A stretch of 64,000 bases of DNA, from positions 97,905 to 161,904 of the forward strand of contig JAIELH010000011.1 of the NCBI GenBank assembly GCA_019753125.1, written 5' to 3'. The translations under genes and the position numbers were made by a program. Of the stretch, positions 8,721-18,276 are shown one piece after another (position 1 is the first letter of the stretch; every line of letters starts with the position of its first letter). Source of the DNA: Gallionellaceae bacterium. GTDB taxonomy: Bacteria > Pseudomonadota > Gammaproteobacteria > Burkholderiales > Gallionellaceae. The notes beneath the pieces were generated by a model. It searched no databases and was not told the origin of the DNA. It saw nothing but the letters and a program-made list of their open reading frames with translations.

Positions 8721-10094
8721 ATGGATCAGAAAATCATCACGCTGCTCGAAAAAGACGCCCGCTATTGTTCCTACGGCGATACGGTGCACTATGCCGATCC
8801 GCCCAAGGTGTTTGCTTCCTGCGACGGCAGCTACCTGTACGACGATGACAACACGCCGTATCTCGACCTACAAATGTGGTATTCGGCGGTCAATTTCGGC
8901 TACAAGAACCGCCGCCTGAACGATGTGCTGAAGCGCCAGATCGACACGCTGCCGCAGCTGGCCTGCCAGTATTTGCACCGCGAAAAAGTCGAACTGGCCG
9001 AGACGATCTGCGCCTACATCGAGAAAAAATACGGCGTAAAGGGGCGCGTGCATTTCAATGTCGGCGGCACGGCGGCGGTCGATGATTCGCTGAAGATCGT
9101 GCGCAACCATACCGGCAAGACGCAGCAATTCGCCTTCATGGGCGGCTATCACGGCCGCTCGCTGGGCGCCTCGGCGATCACTTCCAGCTACCGCTACCGC
9201 CGCCGTTACGGCCACTTCTCCGACCGCGCGCATTTTGTGCCGTTCCCCTACTGCTTCCGCTGCCCGTATGGCATGAAAAAGGAATCCTGCGGCATGTATT
9301 GCCACCACGAGTTCGAGCGTCTGTTCGAGACCGAGTACAACTCGTTCTGGGACGACAAGGTGGGCAAATGCGAATTCGGCGCGTTCTACATCGAGACGAT
9401 CCAGGGCACCGGCGGCTACGTCGTGCCGCCCGAAGGCTACATGCAGAAGCTGGCGCAGACGCTCAGGGAGCGCGGCATCCTGCTGGTCGTCGACGAGATT
9501 CAGATGGGGGTGTACCGCACCGGCAAGCTGTGGTCGTGGGAAAACTTCGGCATCGTTCCGGATGTGTTCACGTTCGGCAAGGCGATCACGAACGGCCTGA
9601 ACCCGATTTCCGGCATCTGGGCGCGCGAAGAACTGATTTCCCCGGAGAAATTCCCGCCCGGCTCCACCCATTCGACGTTCGCCTCCAATCCGCTCGGCAC
9701 GGCCTGCGCGCTGGAAGTGCTGCGCATGACCCAGGAGCATGACTTCGAGCCCGGCATCCGCGCCCGGGGCGCCTATTTCCTGAAGAAGCTCGAAGAGCTC
9801 AAGAGCCGCTGGAAAGTGGTCGGCGATGTCAGCGGCATGGGGCTCGCGCTGCGTATCGAACTGTGCGAAACAGACGGATTCACCCCGAGCCGTAAACTGG
9901 CAGACCGTGTCTTCAATGAAGGACTCAAGGGCGACCTGCCGGTCGGCGACAAGAAATACGGGCTGGTGCTGGATATCGGTGGCTACTATAAGAACGTCAT
10001 CACGCTGGCGCCGTCGTTGCTGATTTCAGAGGAAGAGATTGATCTCGGCATCCAGTTGTTCGAAATGTTGCTGCGCCGCTGCGGAGCAGAGTAA
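8721..10094 (+). CDS. Class III PLP-dependent aminotransferase
   Basis: 457 residues, fold type I. The Schiff-base lysine is in DVFTFGKAITNGLNP, the cofactor Asp in LLVVDEIQMGVYRTG, and the phosphate-binding region is FNVGGTAAVDDS. The insertion FRCPYGMKKESCGMYC carries a C-x2-C-x7-C-x3-C pattern, which is also seen in several family members. These enzymes transaminate omega-amino groups, aldehydes or keto acids. No acetylornithine, GABA or adenosylmethionine pathway gene is beside it. It lies 36 bases after the phosphatase gene and 11 bases before the hydrolase, so it belongs to the cluster. It probably installs the amine of the product. Confidence 0.9.
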   Translation: MDQKIITLLEKDARYCSYGDTVHYADPPKVFASCDGSYLYDDDNTPYLDLQMWYSAVNFGYKNRRLNDVLKRQIDTLPQLACQYLHREKVELAETICAYIEKKYGVKGRVHFNVGGTAAVDDSLKIVRNHTGKTQQFAFMGGYHGRSLGASAITSSYRYRRRYGHFSDRAHFVPFPYCFRCPYGMKKESCGMYCHHEFERLFETEYNSFWDDKVGKCEFGAFYIETIQGTGGYVVPPEGYMQKLAQTLRERGILLVVDEIQMGVYRTGKLWSWENFGIVPDVFTFGKAITNGLNPISGIWAREELISPEKFPPGSTHSTFASNPLGTACALEVLRMTQEHDFEPGIRARGAYFLKKLEELKSRWKVVGDVSGMGLALRIELCETDGFTPSRKLADRVFNEGLKGDLPVGDKKYGLVLDIGGYYKNVITLAPSLLISEEEIDLGIQLFEMLLRRCGAE

Positions 10095-10105
10095 AGCGCA
10101 TAGTC

Positions 10106-10963
10106 ATGGATTCGGCGATTCGGCAGTGTCTGGGGCCTAACGGCTTCTTCCTGAAGGGCGGCGAAGACGCCGTGCTGTTGGTGCATGGCTTGACCGGAAC
10201 CCCAGCGGAGATGCGCGCGATCGCCAACCAGCTCGCCAAGGACGGATTCACAGTCATGTGCCCGAGGTTATCCGGGCATTGCGGCAGCGTCGGGGAACTG
10301 AAACGCTCGAAGTGGCAGGACTGGTACGGCTCCATCGAACAGGCCTTCGAGGCGCTCAAGCGGGAGCATCCGCGCGTTTATGTGGCCGGTTTGTCGATGG
10401 GCGCGCTGATCGCGCTCAAGCTGGCGGAAGAAAAAGGGCAACGGGTAAACGGGTTGGGGCTGCTATCCACCACCTTCTTCTACGATGGCTGGAACATACC
10501 GCATCACCGGCAAAAATTCCTGCTGCCCATCGTGCTGTACAGCCCGCTGCGCTACTTCATGTCATGGCACGAACTTCCGCCCTACGGCATCAAATGCGAG
10601 CGCACGCGCGCCTTCGTACATTCCGTGCTGACGCAACGTGATGCGTTGTCCGCCGAAAAAGTCGGAATTTTCCGTACCCCTGCGGTGACCATCCATGAAA
10701 GTTTCAAACTGGTCCGCACGGTAAAAAAACTGCTGCCCAGCGTTCATTCACCGACGTTGATCGTGCATTCCACCGAAGATGACATGGCCAGTATAAAAAA
10801 TGCGCACTACGTAGCCAGGCACATCTCCTCAGACAAGGTGGAAACCTATTTCGTCGATGACACCTACCACGTGCTGACGCTGGACAAACGCAAGAACGAT
10901 ATTGCGCAGCGGCTGGGCGCCTTTTTCAAAAGCTGCGCCACGAGGGAAGCTGCGGCCGTTTGA
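10106..10963 (+). CDS. Alpha/beta hydrolase, carboxylesterase/monoacylglycerol lipase-like
   Basis: 285 residues. The oxyanion-side motif LLVHGLTGTP, nucleophile elbow VAGLSMGALIA, acid STEDDMAS and His in DDTYHVLTLDK form a complete catalytic triad. The family (Est30-like carboxylesterases, MGL) cleaves or transfers medium-to-long acyl esters. There is no signal peptide, so it is cytoplasmic. As the last cluster gene it could release an acyl chain from the carrier or edit products. The following 81 bases up to lnt show no clear terminator, so read-through into lnt is possible. Confidence 0.87.
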   Translation: MDSAIRQCLGPNGFFLKGGEDAVLLVHGLTGTPAEMRAIANQLAKDGFTVMCPRLSGHCGSVGELKRSKWQDWYGSIEQAFEALKREHPRVYVAGLSMGALIALKLAEEKGQRVNGLGLLSTTFFYDGWNIPHHRQKFLLPIVLYSPLRYFMSWHELPPYGIKCERTRAFVHSVLTQRDALSAEKVGIFRTPAVTIHESFKLVRTVKKLLPSVHSPTLIVHSTEDDMASIKNAHYVARHISSDKVETYFVDDTYHVLTLDKRKNDIAQRLGAFFKSCATREAAAV

Positions 10964-11044
10964 TGTGCTTACACGGAATTGCGCCAACGCTATAACGCTT
11001 GCTACATGTTGTGATCGAGGTTTAGCGGTGCCCTTTAACCGCAA

Positions 11045-12583
11045 ATGCCGCTCCGGGCATTATCGGTTATTCTCTATGTGCCTCAAGCATTGTTTAGCCT
11101 GATATTCAAATTGCAGAAATCACACATTCTCGCGTTGGCCGCAGGGCTGTCCTGCGTATTCGGTTTTGCGCCGTTTGGAATATTTCCGATTCCGGTGTTA
11201 GCGCTCGCTTTGCTGTTTGCGCTGTGGGCAAACGCCGCTACGCCGCGTACTGCGGCATGGGCGGGTTTTGCCTTTGGTTTGGGCCTGTTCAGCGCAGGCA
11301 TCGGCTGGATCTATGTCGCGCTGCACGATTATGGCGACATGCCGCTGCTGCTGGCGTTGCCTGCCACACTGTTGTTTGCCGCGTTTCTTGCGCTGTTCCC
11401 GGCGTTGGCCGGCTATGCGCAGGCGCGTCTTGCCGGTGCGCAGCGGCTGCGCACCGTGCTGGCGATGCCGGCAGCCTGGGTGCTGATCGAATGGGTGCGC
11501 GGCACGATCTTTACCGGCTTCCCGTGGCTGACCTTCGGCTATGCGCACAGCGACAGCCCGTTGGCCGGCTACGCGCCGCTGTTCGGTGCGTATGGCGTAT
11601 CGCTGGTAGCGGCGATCAGCTCGGGTTTGCTCGCGATGCTCTGGCATCAGCGCTGGAGCAGGCATGGGGGGGCGGCGTTGGCGATGCTTGCCGTGTTATG
11701 GGTCGGCGGCGCGCTGCTGCATACGGTGCCATGGACGCAGCCGCAGGGTGAGCCGTTCAGCGTGGCGCTGGTGCAGGGTAACATCGCGCAGGAAATCAAG
11801 TTCAATGAGGGCGCGTTGGCCGGCACGCTGGAGACCCACCGGCGCCTCGCAATGCAACACGACGCGCACCTGACCGTGCTGCCGGAGACCGCGCTGCCGC
11901 TGTTGCGCCACCAGATACCGCCGCAGTTGTTCGAACAACTGCGCGATCACGCCAGAAAAAACGGCGGCGACATGCTGATCGGCTCGTTCGAGCGCAACAA
12001 CGGCAGCTACTACAACAGTGTGCTGACACTGGGCACGGCGGACGAGCAGCACTATCGCAAGCAGCATCTGGTGCCGTTCGGCGAATTCATCCCGTTGCGC
12101 ACGCTGCTCGGCTGGCTGATCAACGGCGTGCTCAACATCCCGATGGGCGACCTGGCGCGTGGCGATGCGCGGCAAGCGCCGCTCGCTGTCGCCGGGCAGC
12201 GTGTCGCGGCGAACATCTGCTACGAGGACGTATTCGGCGAAGAGATCATCCGTGCGCTGCCGCAGGCCACACTGCTGGTCAACTTCACCAACGATGCCTG
12301 GTACGGCTATTCCCACGCGGCGGCGCAGCACAACCAGATTTCGCAACTGCGCGCGCTGGAGAGCGGGCGCATGATGCTGCGCGCCACCAATACCGGCGTG
12401 ACGTCGATTATCGGTGCGGACGGCAGTATCTTGCAGCAGTTGCCGCAACATCAGGAAGGCGTGCTGCAAGGGCAGGCGCAAGGCTATGAAGGTATCACCC
12501 CCTATGTGCGCTGGGGCAATACTGCGGTGATGGCGCTGATCGCGTTGATGCTGGCCGGTGCATGGAGAACGGCCAGACGATGA
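11045..12583 (+). CDS. lnt: Apolipoprotein N-acyltransferase
   Basis: 512 residues. The N-terminal part has about six membrane helices; the periplasmic nitrilase-like domain (from about 230) carries the Glu-Lys-Cys triad in VLPETALPL, RKQHLVPFGEF and ANICYEDVFGEE; a final helix lies near 490-507. The enzyme adds the third acyl chain to the N-terminal cysteine of lipoproteins. The start is uncertain: ATG 11045 is the only ATG before the first helix, but the family usually begins nearer KLQKSHILALAAG. In many proteobacteria lnt follows corC, which is absent here; instead it follows the lipid cluster. Confidence 0.95.
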   Translation: MPLRALSVILYVPQALFSLIFKLQKSHILALAAGLSCVFGFAPFGIFPIPVLALALLFALWANAATPRTAAWAGFAFGLGLFSAGIGWIYVALHDYGDMPLLLALPATLLFAAFLALFPALAGYAQARLAGAQRLRTVLAMPAAWVLIEWVRGTIFTGFPWLTFGYAHSDSPLAGYAPLFGAYGVSLVAAISSGLLAMLWHQRWSRHGGAALAMLAVLWVGGALLHTVPWTQPQGEPFSVALVQGNIAQEIKFNEGALAGTLETHRRLAMQHDAHLTVLPETALPLLRHQIPPQLFEQLRDHARKNGGDMLIGSFERNNGSYYNSVLTLGTADEQHYRKQHLVPFGEFIPLRTLLGWLINGVLNIPMGDLARGDARQAPLAVAGQRVAANICYEDVFGEEIIRALPQATLLVNFTNDAWYGYSHAAAQHNQISQLRALESGRMMLRATNTGVTSIIGADGSILQQLPQHQEGVLQGQAQGYEGITPYVRWGNTAVMALIALMLAGAWRTARR

Positions 12584-12831
12584 CCTGGTTGTGCTACCTG
12601 CTGCGCTGTGCCGACGACACGCTGTATTGCGGCATCACCAACGATCTGGAGAAGCGTCTCGCGGCGCACAATGCCGGCACGGCGGCCAAATACACGCATG
12701 CGCGCGGCCCGGTGGAACTGGTATTTGCCGAGCCTTGCGCCGACAGGTCCGCCGCATCGAAACGCGAGATGGAGATCAAAGCCCTGACGCGCGCAAAGAA
12801 GCTGGCATTGATCCACTCAAGCTTGAAATGA
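12580..12831 (+). CDS. GIY-YIG nuclease family protein (UPF0213/YhbQ-like)
   Basis: 83 residues with the GIY-YIG signature in variant form (WLCYLLRCADDTLYCGITNDLEKRLAAHN), the conserved Arg of the third strand and KREMEIKALTRAKKLALI. Single-domain members of this family are short DNA nucleases of unclear role. The ATG at 12580 overlaps the lnt stop as ATGA and is preferred over an upstream ATG at 12562 inside lnt. A 6-bp hairpin (12858-12875) follows without a T-run. Confidence 0.85.
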   Translation: MTWLCYLLRCADDTLYCGITNDLEKRLAAHNAGTAAKYTHARGPVELVFAEPCADRSAASKREMEIKALTRAKKLALIHSSLK

Positions 12832-12885
12832 TTTTGCTATTCGCTTGCCTTTCAAGCGTGGCGGCATGGCGCCACATATATGGCA

Positions 12886-13350
12886 TCAGACATCTATATC
12901 GAGGCTGTGGGGCGTGACTTTTTCATCGTAAGGGGCTTGCCCGGATTCGAACAGATGCATCTGCCGCTCACGGTGGCCTTCACCGGAAGGCGCAGGACGC
13001 TCCGTCGCCCTCCGCTCCATCGGATGCTCGCCTGGAGCCGCCTGCGGAAGCAGGAACTCGCGAAGTGTAGTCCACTTTACTTCGCCATGCGGCAACGCAT
13101 TAAACAGGCCGATAGCCGCTTCCTGCGTCAATATATGAGTATGAATGCCTTCCACGACAAATACCTCGCATATGAATTCGCCGCCATGCGCTTCGAGGAT
13201 TTCCACCCGGTCATGATGGGTAAGCAATGCATTGTGCAGACCCAGCCTGGTGGGTGGATGGATCGAATAATCGACCAAGCGCGGCGAACCGTCCGCCTTG
13301 CGGTATTCCTTAGGCAGGAGCGATGACCAGTAGCGGACTATGAATCGCAT
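12886..13350 (-). CDS. Unrecognised ORF, possible decayed gene
   Basis: A 154-codon frame on the minus strand. The first 100 codons have codon use like the neighbours and could encode a folded domain (RLVDYSIHPPTRLGLHNALL, GEFICEVFVVEGIHTHIL). The last 50 are Pro/Glu/Arg-rich and look like translated repeat sequence. There is no Shine-Dalgarno before the ATG. I do not recognise the family. It may be a remnant whose 3' end was replaced by a repeat, or not a gene at all. Confidence 0.3.
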   Translation of the reverse strand: MRFIVRYWSSLLPKEYRKADGSPRLVDYSIHPPTRLGLHNALLTHHDRVEILEAHGGEFICEVFVVEGIHTHILTQEAAIGLFNALPHGEVKWTTLREFLLPQAAPGEHPMERRATERPAPSGEGHRERQMHLFESGQAPYDEKVTPHSLDIDV

Positions 13351-13677
13351 TGTGATGGTTTTATTGCATGGTGAAAGGGTGCCATGTATGTGTTCATGCT
13401 TCCGTTGAAATTGTCATATACCTGCACGAAGATCGCGCCAAAAATGGCTCTCTCTTCCTGCCGGTTTGCCGGCCTTCTTCGCCGGCAAGGCCCTGTCCTC
13501 ACTTCAGACCATGCCACTGCGCTCCGTGTTCCTTGACGCACTCATTATGCAGTATCACGCAATTGCGCCGCAAACTGGTTTGGCCACGCCATAAATCAGG
13601 CGGCCGGTTAAACACATCCCTACACAACGCCAGAAAACCAGTAAAATGCGCCACTTTGCAACCGCATGAAATAACCG
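13351..13677. other. Intergenic stretch before glyQ
   Basis: No gene supported. It holds one perfect hairpin, TTGCCGGC with its complement, at 13466-13488 (7-base loop, no T-run), and a TAAAAT box at 13642-13647, about 30 bases before glyQ, that may be its -10 element. Confidence 0.5.
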
Positions 13678-14637
13678 ATGCTTAACTCTGGTTCCAACAT
13701 GCTGAGCCAAGGGCTCAGCTTTCAGCAAATTATTTTGACGCTCCAGAATTATTGGGACAAGCAGGGCTGCGCGCTGTTGCAGCCTTATGATATGGAAGTC
13801 GGGGCGGGCACTTCGCACACCGCCACGTTCCTGCGCGCGCTCGGCCCGGAACCCTGGAAGGCCGCTTACGTGCAGCCGTCGCGCCGCCCCAAGGACGGGC
13901 GCTACGGCGAGAATCCGAACCGTTTGCAGCATTACTACCAGTTCCAGGTGGTGTTGAAGCCATCGCCTGCCAATATTCTCGATTTGTATCTCGGCTCGCT
14001 GGAGGCGCTCGGCTTCGATCTCAAACAAAACGATATCCGCTTCGTCGAGGATGACTGGGAGAACCCGACACTTGGTGCATGGGGCCTGGGCTGGGAAGTG
14101 TGGCTGAACGGCATGGAAGTGACGCAGTTCACCTATTTCCAGCAGGTCGGCGGCATCGACTGCAAGCCGATCACCGGCGAGATCACTTATGGACTGGAGC
14201 GGCTGGCGATGTACCTGCAAGGCGTCGAAAACGTATTCGACCTGACCTGGACGCCGGGCGTCAGCTACCGCGATGTGTACCACCAGAACGAGGTCGAGCA
14301 ATCGGCTTACAATTTCGAGCACAGCGATGTGGAATTTCTGCTCGGCGCATTCGGCAGCCACGAGAAACAGGCCAAACACCTGATGGAGCAGCAGCTCGCA
14401 CTGCCCGCCTACGAACAAGTACTAAAAGCCGCGCACACCTTTAACCTGCTGGATGCGCGCGGCGCGATTTCCGTCACCGAGCGGGCCGCCTACATTGGGC
14501 GCATCCGCAACCTGGCACGCAGCGTCGCGAGGAGCTACAAGGAGAGCCGCAGGCGGCTTGATCCGCCGTTTCCGATGGCGCCGCGCGAATGGGCCAACGA
14601 AGCGATTGCGCAGATGGATATGGAGGCTGCCAAATGA
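13678..14637 (+). CDS. glyQ: Glycyl-tRNA synthetase alpha subunit
   Basis: 319 residues, the catalytic subunit of the alpha2-beta2 bacterial enzyme that charges tRNA-Gly. Signature segments are [57 protein letters not shown] and [13 protein letters not shown]. The start at 13678 gives a seven-residue extension before a second ATG (13699) that better matches the usual length; either is possible. It overlaps glyS by ATGA. Confidence 0.97.
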   Translation: MLNSGSNMLSQGLSFQQIILTLQNYWDKQGCALLQPYDMEVGAGTSHTATFLRALGPEPWKAAYVQPSRRPKDGRYGENPNRLQHYYQFQVVLKPSPANILDLYLGSLEALGFDLKQNDIRFVEDDWENPTLGAWGLGWEVWLNGMEVTQFTYFQQVGGIDCKPITGEITYGLERLAMYLQGVENVFDLTWTPGVSYRDVYHQNEVEQSAYNFEHSDVEFLLGAFGSHEKQAKHLMEQQLALPAYEQVLKAAHTFNLLDARGAISVTERAAYIGRIRNLARSVARSYKESRRRLDPPFPMAPREWANEAIAQMDMEAAK

Positions 14638-16853
14638 CGGCCAGCAAAAACCTGCTTGTAGAACTGCATGTCGAGGAATTGCCGCCGAAGTCGCTGAAGA
14701 AACTGGGCGACAGTTTTGCCGAGGTGCTGGCGGCAAGCCTCAAGAATCAAGGGTTGGCAGCAAGCGATGCGAGAGTGACGGCATATGCCTCGCCGCGCCG
14801 CCTCGCGGTGCATCTCACCAGCGTCGCGGCGCAAGCGGCCGACAAATCCGTAGCGCAAAAACTGATGCCTGTGTCCGTGGGGCTGGATGCGCATGGCCAA
14901 CCCACTCCTGCCTTGCTCAAGAAACTTGCCAGTCTCGGGGTTAATGTAACAGCGGGCGCAGATGCCTCGGTCGTATCCAACCTGAAGCGCGCGCCGGATG
15001 GCAAAACTGAAGCACTGTTTTTCGACAGCGTGGTCAAGGGTGCAACGCTGGCAGAGGGTTTGCAGAAAGCACTCGATGAAACACTGGCGAAGCTGCCGAT
15101 TGCCAAGGTGATGACCTATCAGCGCTACCCCGCCGCCAATAAAATTCAATGGACAAATGATAAAGGCGTAGCGATAAACTGGGCAAATGATTCCGGCAAG
15201 CCCATATCATGGGTTACTGAGACGGTACATTTTGTTCGCCCAGCACATAATCTAATAGCGTTATACGGCACAGAGATTGTCCCAGTTTCAGCGCTCAGCT
15301 TGACCGCCGGGCGCGCGACGCAAGGCCATCGCTTCGAAGCGGCAAGCGCAATGCTGGAAATCCGTGATGCCGACAGCTACGAAGCGCAGATGGAAAGCGA
15401 AGGCGCGGTGATTCCCGGTTTTGAAAAACGCCGCGCCGAGATCGCCGGACAGCTTGCCGCAGCCGCTGCCCGGGAAGGTTTGCAGCCGATTAACGACGAC
15501 GCGCTGCTCGACGAGGTGACCGCGCTGGTCGAACGCCCCAATGTGCTGCTCGGAAAATTCGAATCCGAGTTTCTCGCCGTGCCGCAGGAATGCCTGATCC
15601 TGACGATGAAGGCGAACCAGAAATATTTCCCGCTGTTGGACAAGAACGGCAAACTTACGAACAAATTTCTGATCGTGTCGAACATACGTCCGGCGGATGC
15701 CAGCCTGGTGATCGGCGGCAACGAACGGGTGGTGCGCCCGCGCCTGGCCGATGCAAAATTTTTCTTCGACCAGGATCGCAAGAAGCCGCTGGATTCCCGC
15801 GTGCACGGTCTGGACAAGGTGGTGTACCACAACAAGCTTGGCAGCCAGGGTGATCGCGTAAATCGCGTGCAGACCATTGCCCGCGCCATCGGCCAGCAGT
15901 TGGGCAGCGAGACGCTCGCCTTGCAGGCCGATCAGGCCGCGTTGCTGTCCAAGGCCGACCTGCTGACCGATATGGTCGGCGAGTTCCCCGAGTTGCAGGG
16001 CATCATGGGGCGCTATTATGCGCAGCACGACAGACTGAGCGACGATATCGCGTATGCGATCGAAGACCATTACAAGCCGCGCTTTGCCGGCGACGAGTTG
16101 CCGCGCAACAGGGTCGGTATCTGCGTCGCGCTGGCCGACAAGCTCGAAACGCTGGTCGGCATGTTCGGCATCGGGCAGATTCCGACCGGCGACAAAGACC
16201 CGTTCGCGTTGCGCCGCCATGCGCTGGGTGTCATCCGCATAATGACTGAGGTGGATTGTGATATAAAACTCTCTGAATTGGTCAGCCTCGCAAGAGATAC
16301 ATTTTCAGTTGTATCAGATTTCGATGGTGCAAGAATCCATCATGATGTTATGCATTTCATTTATGATCGTTACTCTGGAATGCTAAAAGAACTAGAATTC
16401 ACTCCACAAGAAATTGAGGCTGTTCTTTCCATACGACCCCAACCAAATCCGTCCCAGGTTATCAAACGCATCCATGCAGTGCGCGCTTTCGCCGCCTTGC
16501 CGGAAGCCGCCGCACTGGCCGCCGCGAACAAACGTGTAAGCAATATCCTCAAAAAATCCGAAAATAATGCGAGCGGCGAGGTCGATGCCGCTTTGCTGCA
16601 AGAGCCTGCCGAACAGGCGCTGCATCGGGCGTTGAGCCAGATTGCACCCAAGGCCGATGCCGCATTTGCGGCGGGTGACTATACCGCTTCGTTGCAGGCG
16701 CTGGCCGCATTGCGCGTGCCGGTGGACGCATTCTTCGACAGCGTCATGGTGAATGTCGAAGATGCCGCGTTGCGCGCCAACCGCCTCGCGTTGCTCGCGC
16801 AGTTGCAGCAGGCGATGAACCGCGTCGCGGATATTTCCAAACTGGCGGCATGA
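14634..16853 (+). CDS. glyS: Glycyl-tRNA synthetase beta subunit
   Basis: 739 residues, the tRNA-binding partner of GlyQ. It starts [24 protein letters not shown], typical of the family. An HD-like middle region ([23 protein letters not shown]) and a C-terminal anticodon-binding domain follow. Two internal stretches, about 15130-15290 and 16240-16470, are markedly more AT-rich in third positions than the rest, although the frame is intact. The start overlaps the glyQ stop by four bases, ensuring balanced synthesis. Confidence 0.97.
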   Translation: MTASKNLLVELHVEELPPKSLKKLGDSFAEVLAASLKNQGLAASDARVTAYASPRRLAVHLTSVAAQAADKSVAQKLMPVSVGLDAHGQPTPALLKKLASLGVNVTAGADASVVSNLKRAPDGKTEALFFDSVVKGATLAEGLQKALDETLAKLPIAKVMTYQRYPAANKIQWTNDKGVAINWANDSGKPISWVTETVHFVRPAHNLIALYGTEIVPVSALSLTAGRATQGHRFEAASAMLEIRDADSYEAQMESEGAVIPGFEKRRAEIAGQLAAAAAREGLQPINDDALLDEVTALVERPNVLLGKFESEFLAVPQECLILTMKANQKYFPLLDKNGKLTNKFLIVSNIRPADASLVIGGNERVVRPRLADAKFFFDQDRKKPLDSRVHGLDKVVYHNKLGSQGDRVNRVQTIARAIGQQLGSETLALQADQAALLSKADLLTDMVGEFPELQGIMGRYYAQHDRLSDDIAYAIEDHYKPRFAGDELPRNRVGICVALADKLETLVGMFGIGQIPTGDKDPFALRRHALGVIRIMTEVDCDIKLSELVSLARDTFSVVSDFDGARIHHDVMHFIYDRYSGMLKELEFTPQEIEAVLSIRPQPNPSQVIKRIHAVRAFAALPEAAALAAANKRVSNILKKSENNASGEVDAALLQEPAEQALHRALSQIAPKADAAFAAGDYTASLQALAALRVPVDAFFDSVMVNVEDAALRANRLALLAQLQQAMNRVADISKLAA

Positions 16854-16907
16854 GAGGAAAAATAATTATGGGGTGCGCAGACATGTCTCCGCTTTTAAGA
16901 AGCAGCC

Positions 16908-16974
16908 GTAGGGTGGGCACGGTTTTCGTGCCCACCGTTCATCCGCGTGGGCACGAAAACCGTGCCCACCCTAC
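16908..16974. repeat. Nested palindrome (REP-like) abutting gmhB
   Basis: Two perfect 28-bp inverted arms (16908-16935 and 16947-16974) flank an 11-base spacer. Each arm is itself a hairpin: GTGGGCACG, loop GTTTT, CGTGCCCAC. The right arm ends three bases before the gmhB start codon, so it occupies the place of the ribosome binding site. Such GTAGGGTGGGCACG-type elements occur as dispersed repeats in many genomes (from memory, not checked). Confidence 0.9.
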
Positions 16975-16977
16975 GTT

Positions 16978-17511
16978 ATGAAACTCATCATTCTCGACCG
17001 TGACGGCGTGATCAATTACGACTCGGACCAGTTCATCAAGAATCCGGAAGAGTGGAGGCCGATTCCCGGCAGTCTCGAAGCGATCGCGCAATTGAACCAG
17101 AGCGGCTATCGCGTCGTGGTGGCGACCAACCAGTCCGGAATCGGGCGCGGATTGTTCGATATGGCAATGTTGAATGCGATCCACGACAAGATGCACAAAG
17201 CTTGCGCCCTGGCCGGCGCGCGCATCGATGCGGTGTTTTTCTGCCCGCACGCCGCAGAGGCCGATTGCCATTGCCGCAAACCAAAGATTGGCATGCTGGA
17301 AGAAATTGCGGCGCGCTACAATTTCGGCAAGCTGATCGGTGTGCCGGTAGTGGGCGATTCGCTGCGCGATCTGCAATCTGCGGTGGCGCTGGGTGCGCAG
17401 CCTTATCTGGTATTGACCGGCAAAGGAATGAAAACACAGTCAGCGGGCGGCCTGCCGGAAAAGACTATCATCCTGCCCGATCTCGCGGCAGTCGCGGCAA
17501 AACTGCTGTAG
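16978..17511 (+). CDS. gmhB: D-glycero-beta-D-manno-heptose 1,7-bisphosphate 7-phosphatase
   Basis: 177 residues of the HAD superfamily, histidinol-phosphatase-like. The nucleophile motif is LDRDGVIN, with ATNQSGIGRG (motif II) and VGDSLRDLQ (motif IV). The zinc loop is CPHAAEADCHCRKPK with three Cys and one His. The enzyme acts in ADP-heptose synthesis for the lipopolysaccharide inner core. The start is fixed by the family consensus MKLIILDRDGVIN, but no Shine-Dalgarno exists because a palindromic repeat ends at base 16974. Translation may depend on coupling or on a rearranged leader. It precedes plsC, as in many betaproteobacteria. Confidence 0.94.
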   Translation: MKLIILDRDGVINYDSDQFIKNPEEWRPIPGSLEAIAQLNQSGYRVVVATNQSGIGRGLFDMAMLNAIHDKMHKACALAGARIDAVFFCPHAAEADCHCRKPKIGMLEEIAARYNFGKLIGVPVVGDSLRDLQSAVALGAQPYLVLTGKGMKTQSAGGLPEKTIILPDLAAVAAKLL

Positions 17512-17548
17512 CGCCGCCCGATGAATCGCCTCTGCCATCCGGATTGAT

Positions 17549-18256
17549 ATGCTGGTTATACGCTCGCTGCTCTTCATGGTGTTGCAGATCATACTTACAC
17601 CGGTTTTTTCCACACTGGCGTTGCTGACTTTCCCTTTTCCGCCGTTGCTGCGCTACCGGCTGATTTCCAGCTATGCGCACACAATGTTGTGTCTGTTGCG
17701 CGTTGTATGCAACATTCGCCACGAGGTGCGCGGCGCGGAAAACATCCCGAAAGAACCGTGCATTATATTGTGCAAACACCAGTCCGCCTGGGAAACGCTT
17801 GCGCTGCAGGTGGTTTTCCCGCCGCAGGTGTGGGTGCTGAAACGCGAACTGTTGTGGCTGCCTTTTTTCGGCTGGGGACTGGCGATGACCAGCCCGGTCG
17901 CGATCGACCGTGGCGACGGCAGGGGAGCGATGAAGCAATTGCTCAAACAGGGTAAAGACCGGCTTGCGCAAGGTTTCTGTGTCGTGATTTTCCCGGAGGG
18001 TACGCGTGTGCCGTTCGGCCAGCGCGGCAAATACAAGGTCGGCGGCGCGTTGCTGGCGGCAAGCAGCGGCGTACCGGTAGTGCCGGTGGCGCATAATGCC
18101 GGGCGGTTATGGGGGCGCAATGCATTCAGCAAGCACCCCGGTTTGATCACGATGAGCATCGGCACGCCTATCGAAACGAAAGGCTTGAAGGCCGAAGAGA
18201 TCAACCAGCGTGTCGAGGCCTGGATCGAGAATGAAATTCAGCAACTGCCGCACTAA
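17549..18256 (+). CDS. plsC: 1-acyl-sn-glycerol-3-phosphate acyltransferase
   Basis: 235 residues with an N-terminal hydrophobic helix (about 3-30). Acyltransferase block I is LCKHQSAWETL: here H-x4-E stands where most homologues have H-x4-D. Block III is FPEGTRVPFG and block IV is VPVVPVAHNAG. It makes phosphatidic acid at the inner membrane. Position after gmhB and before ygjP is a common betaproteobacterial arrangement. Confidence 0.92.
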   Translation: MLVIRSLLFMVLQIILTPVFSTLALLTFPFPPLLRYRLISSYAHTMLCLLRVVCNIRHEVRGAENIPKEPCIILCKHQSAWETLALQVVFPPQVWVLKRELLWLPFFGWGLAMTSPVAIDRGDGRGAMKQLLKQGKDRLAQGFCVVIFPEGTRVPFGQRGKYKVGGALLAASSGVPVVPVAHNAGRLWGRNAFSKHPGLITMSIGTPIETKGLKAEEINQRVEAWIENEIQQLPH

Positions 18257-18276
18257 ATAAACCACATATTTCGCAC

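Noticed and set aside
4300..10963. Cluster as part of an exosortase/PEP-CTERM system, which also has ACP, FemAB-like and hydrolase genes
   Set aside because: No exosortase, PEP-CTERM substrate, acyl-CoA ligase or glycosyltransferase genes are present.
12940..12965. CCCGGATTCGAAC resembling the T-arm of a tRNA on the minus strand
   Set aside because: The five bases on each side of the TTCGAAT core do not pair, and no acceptor or anticodon stem is present.
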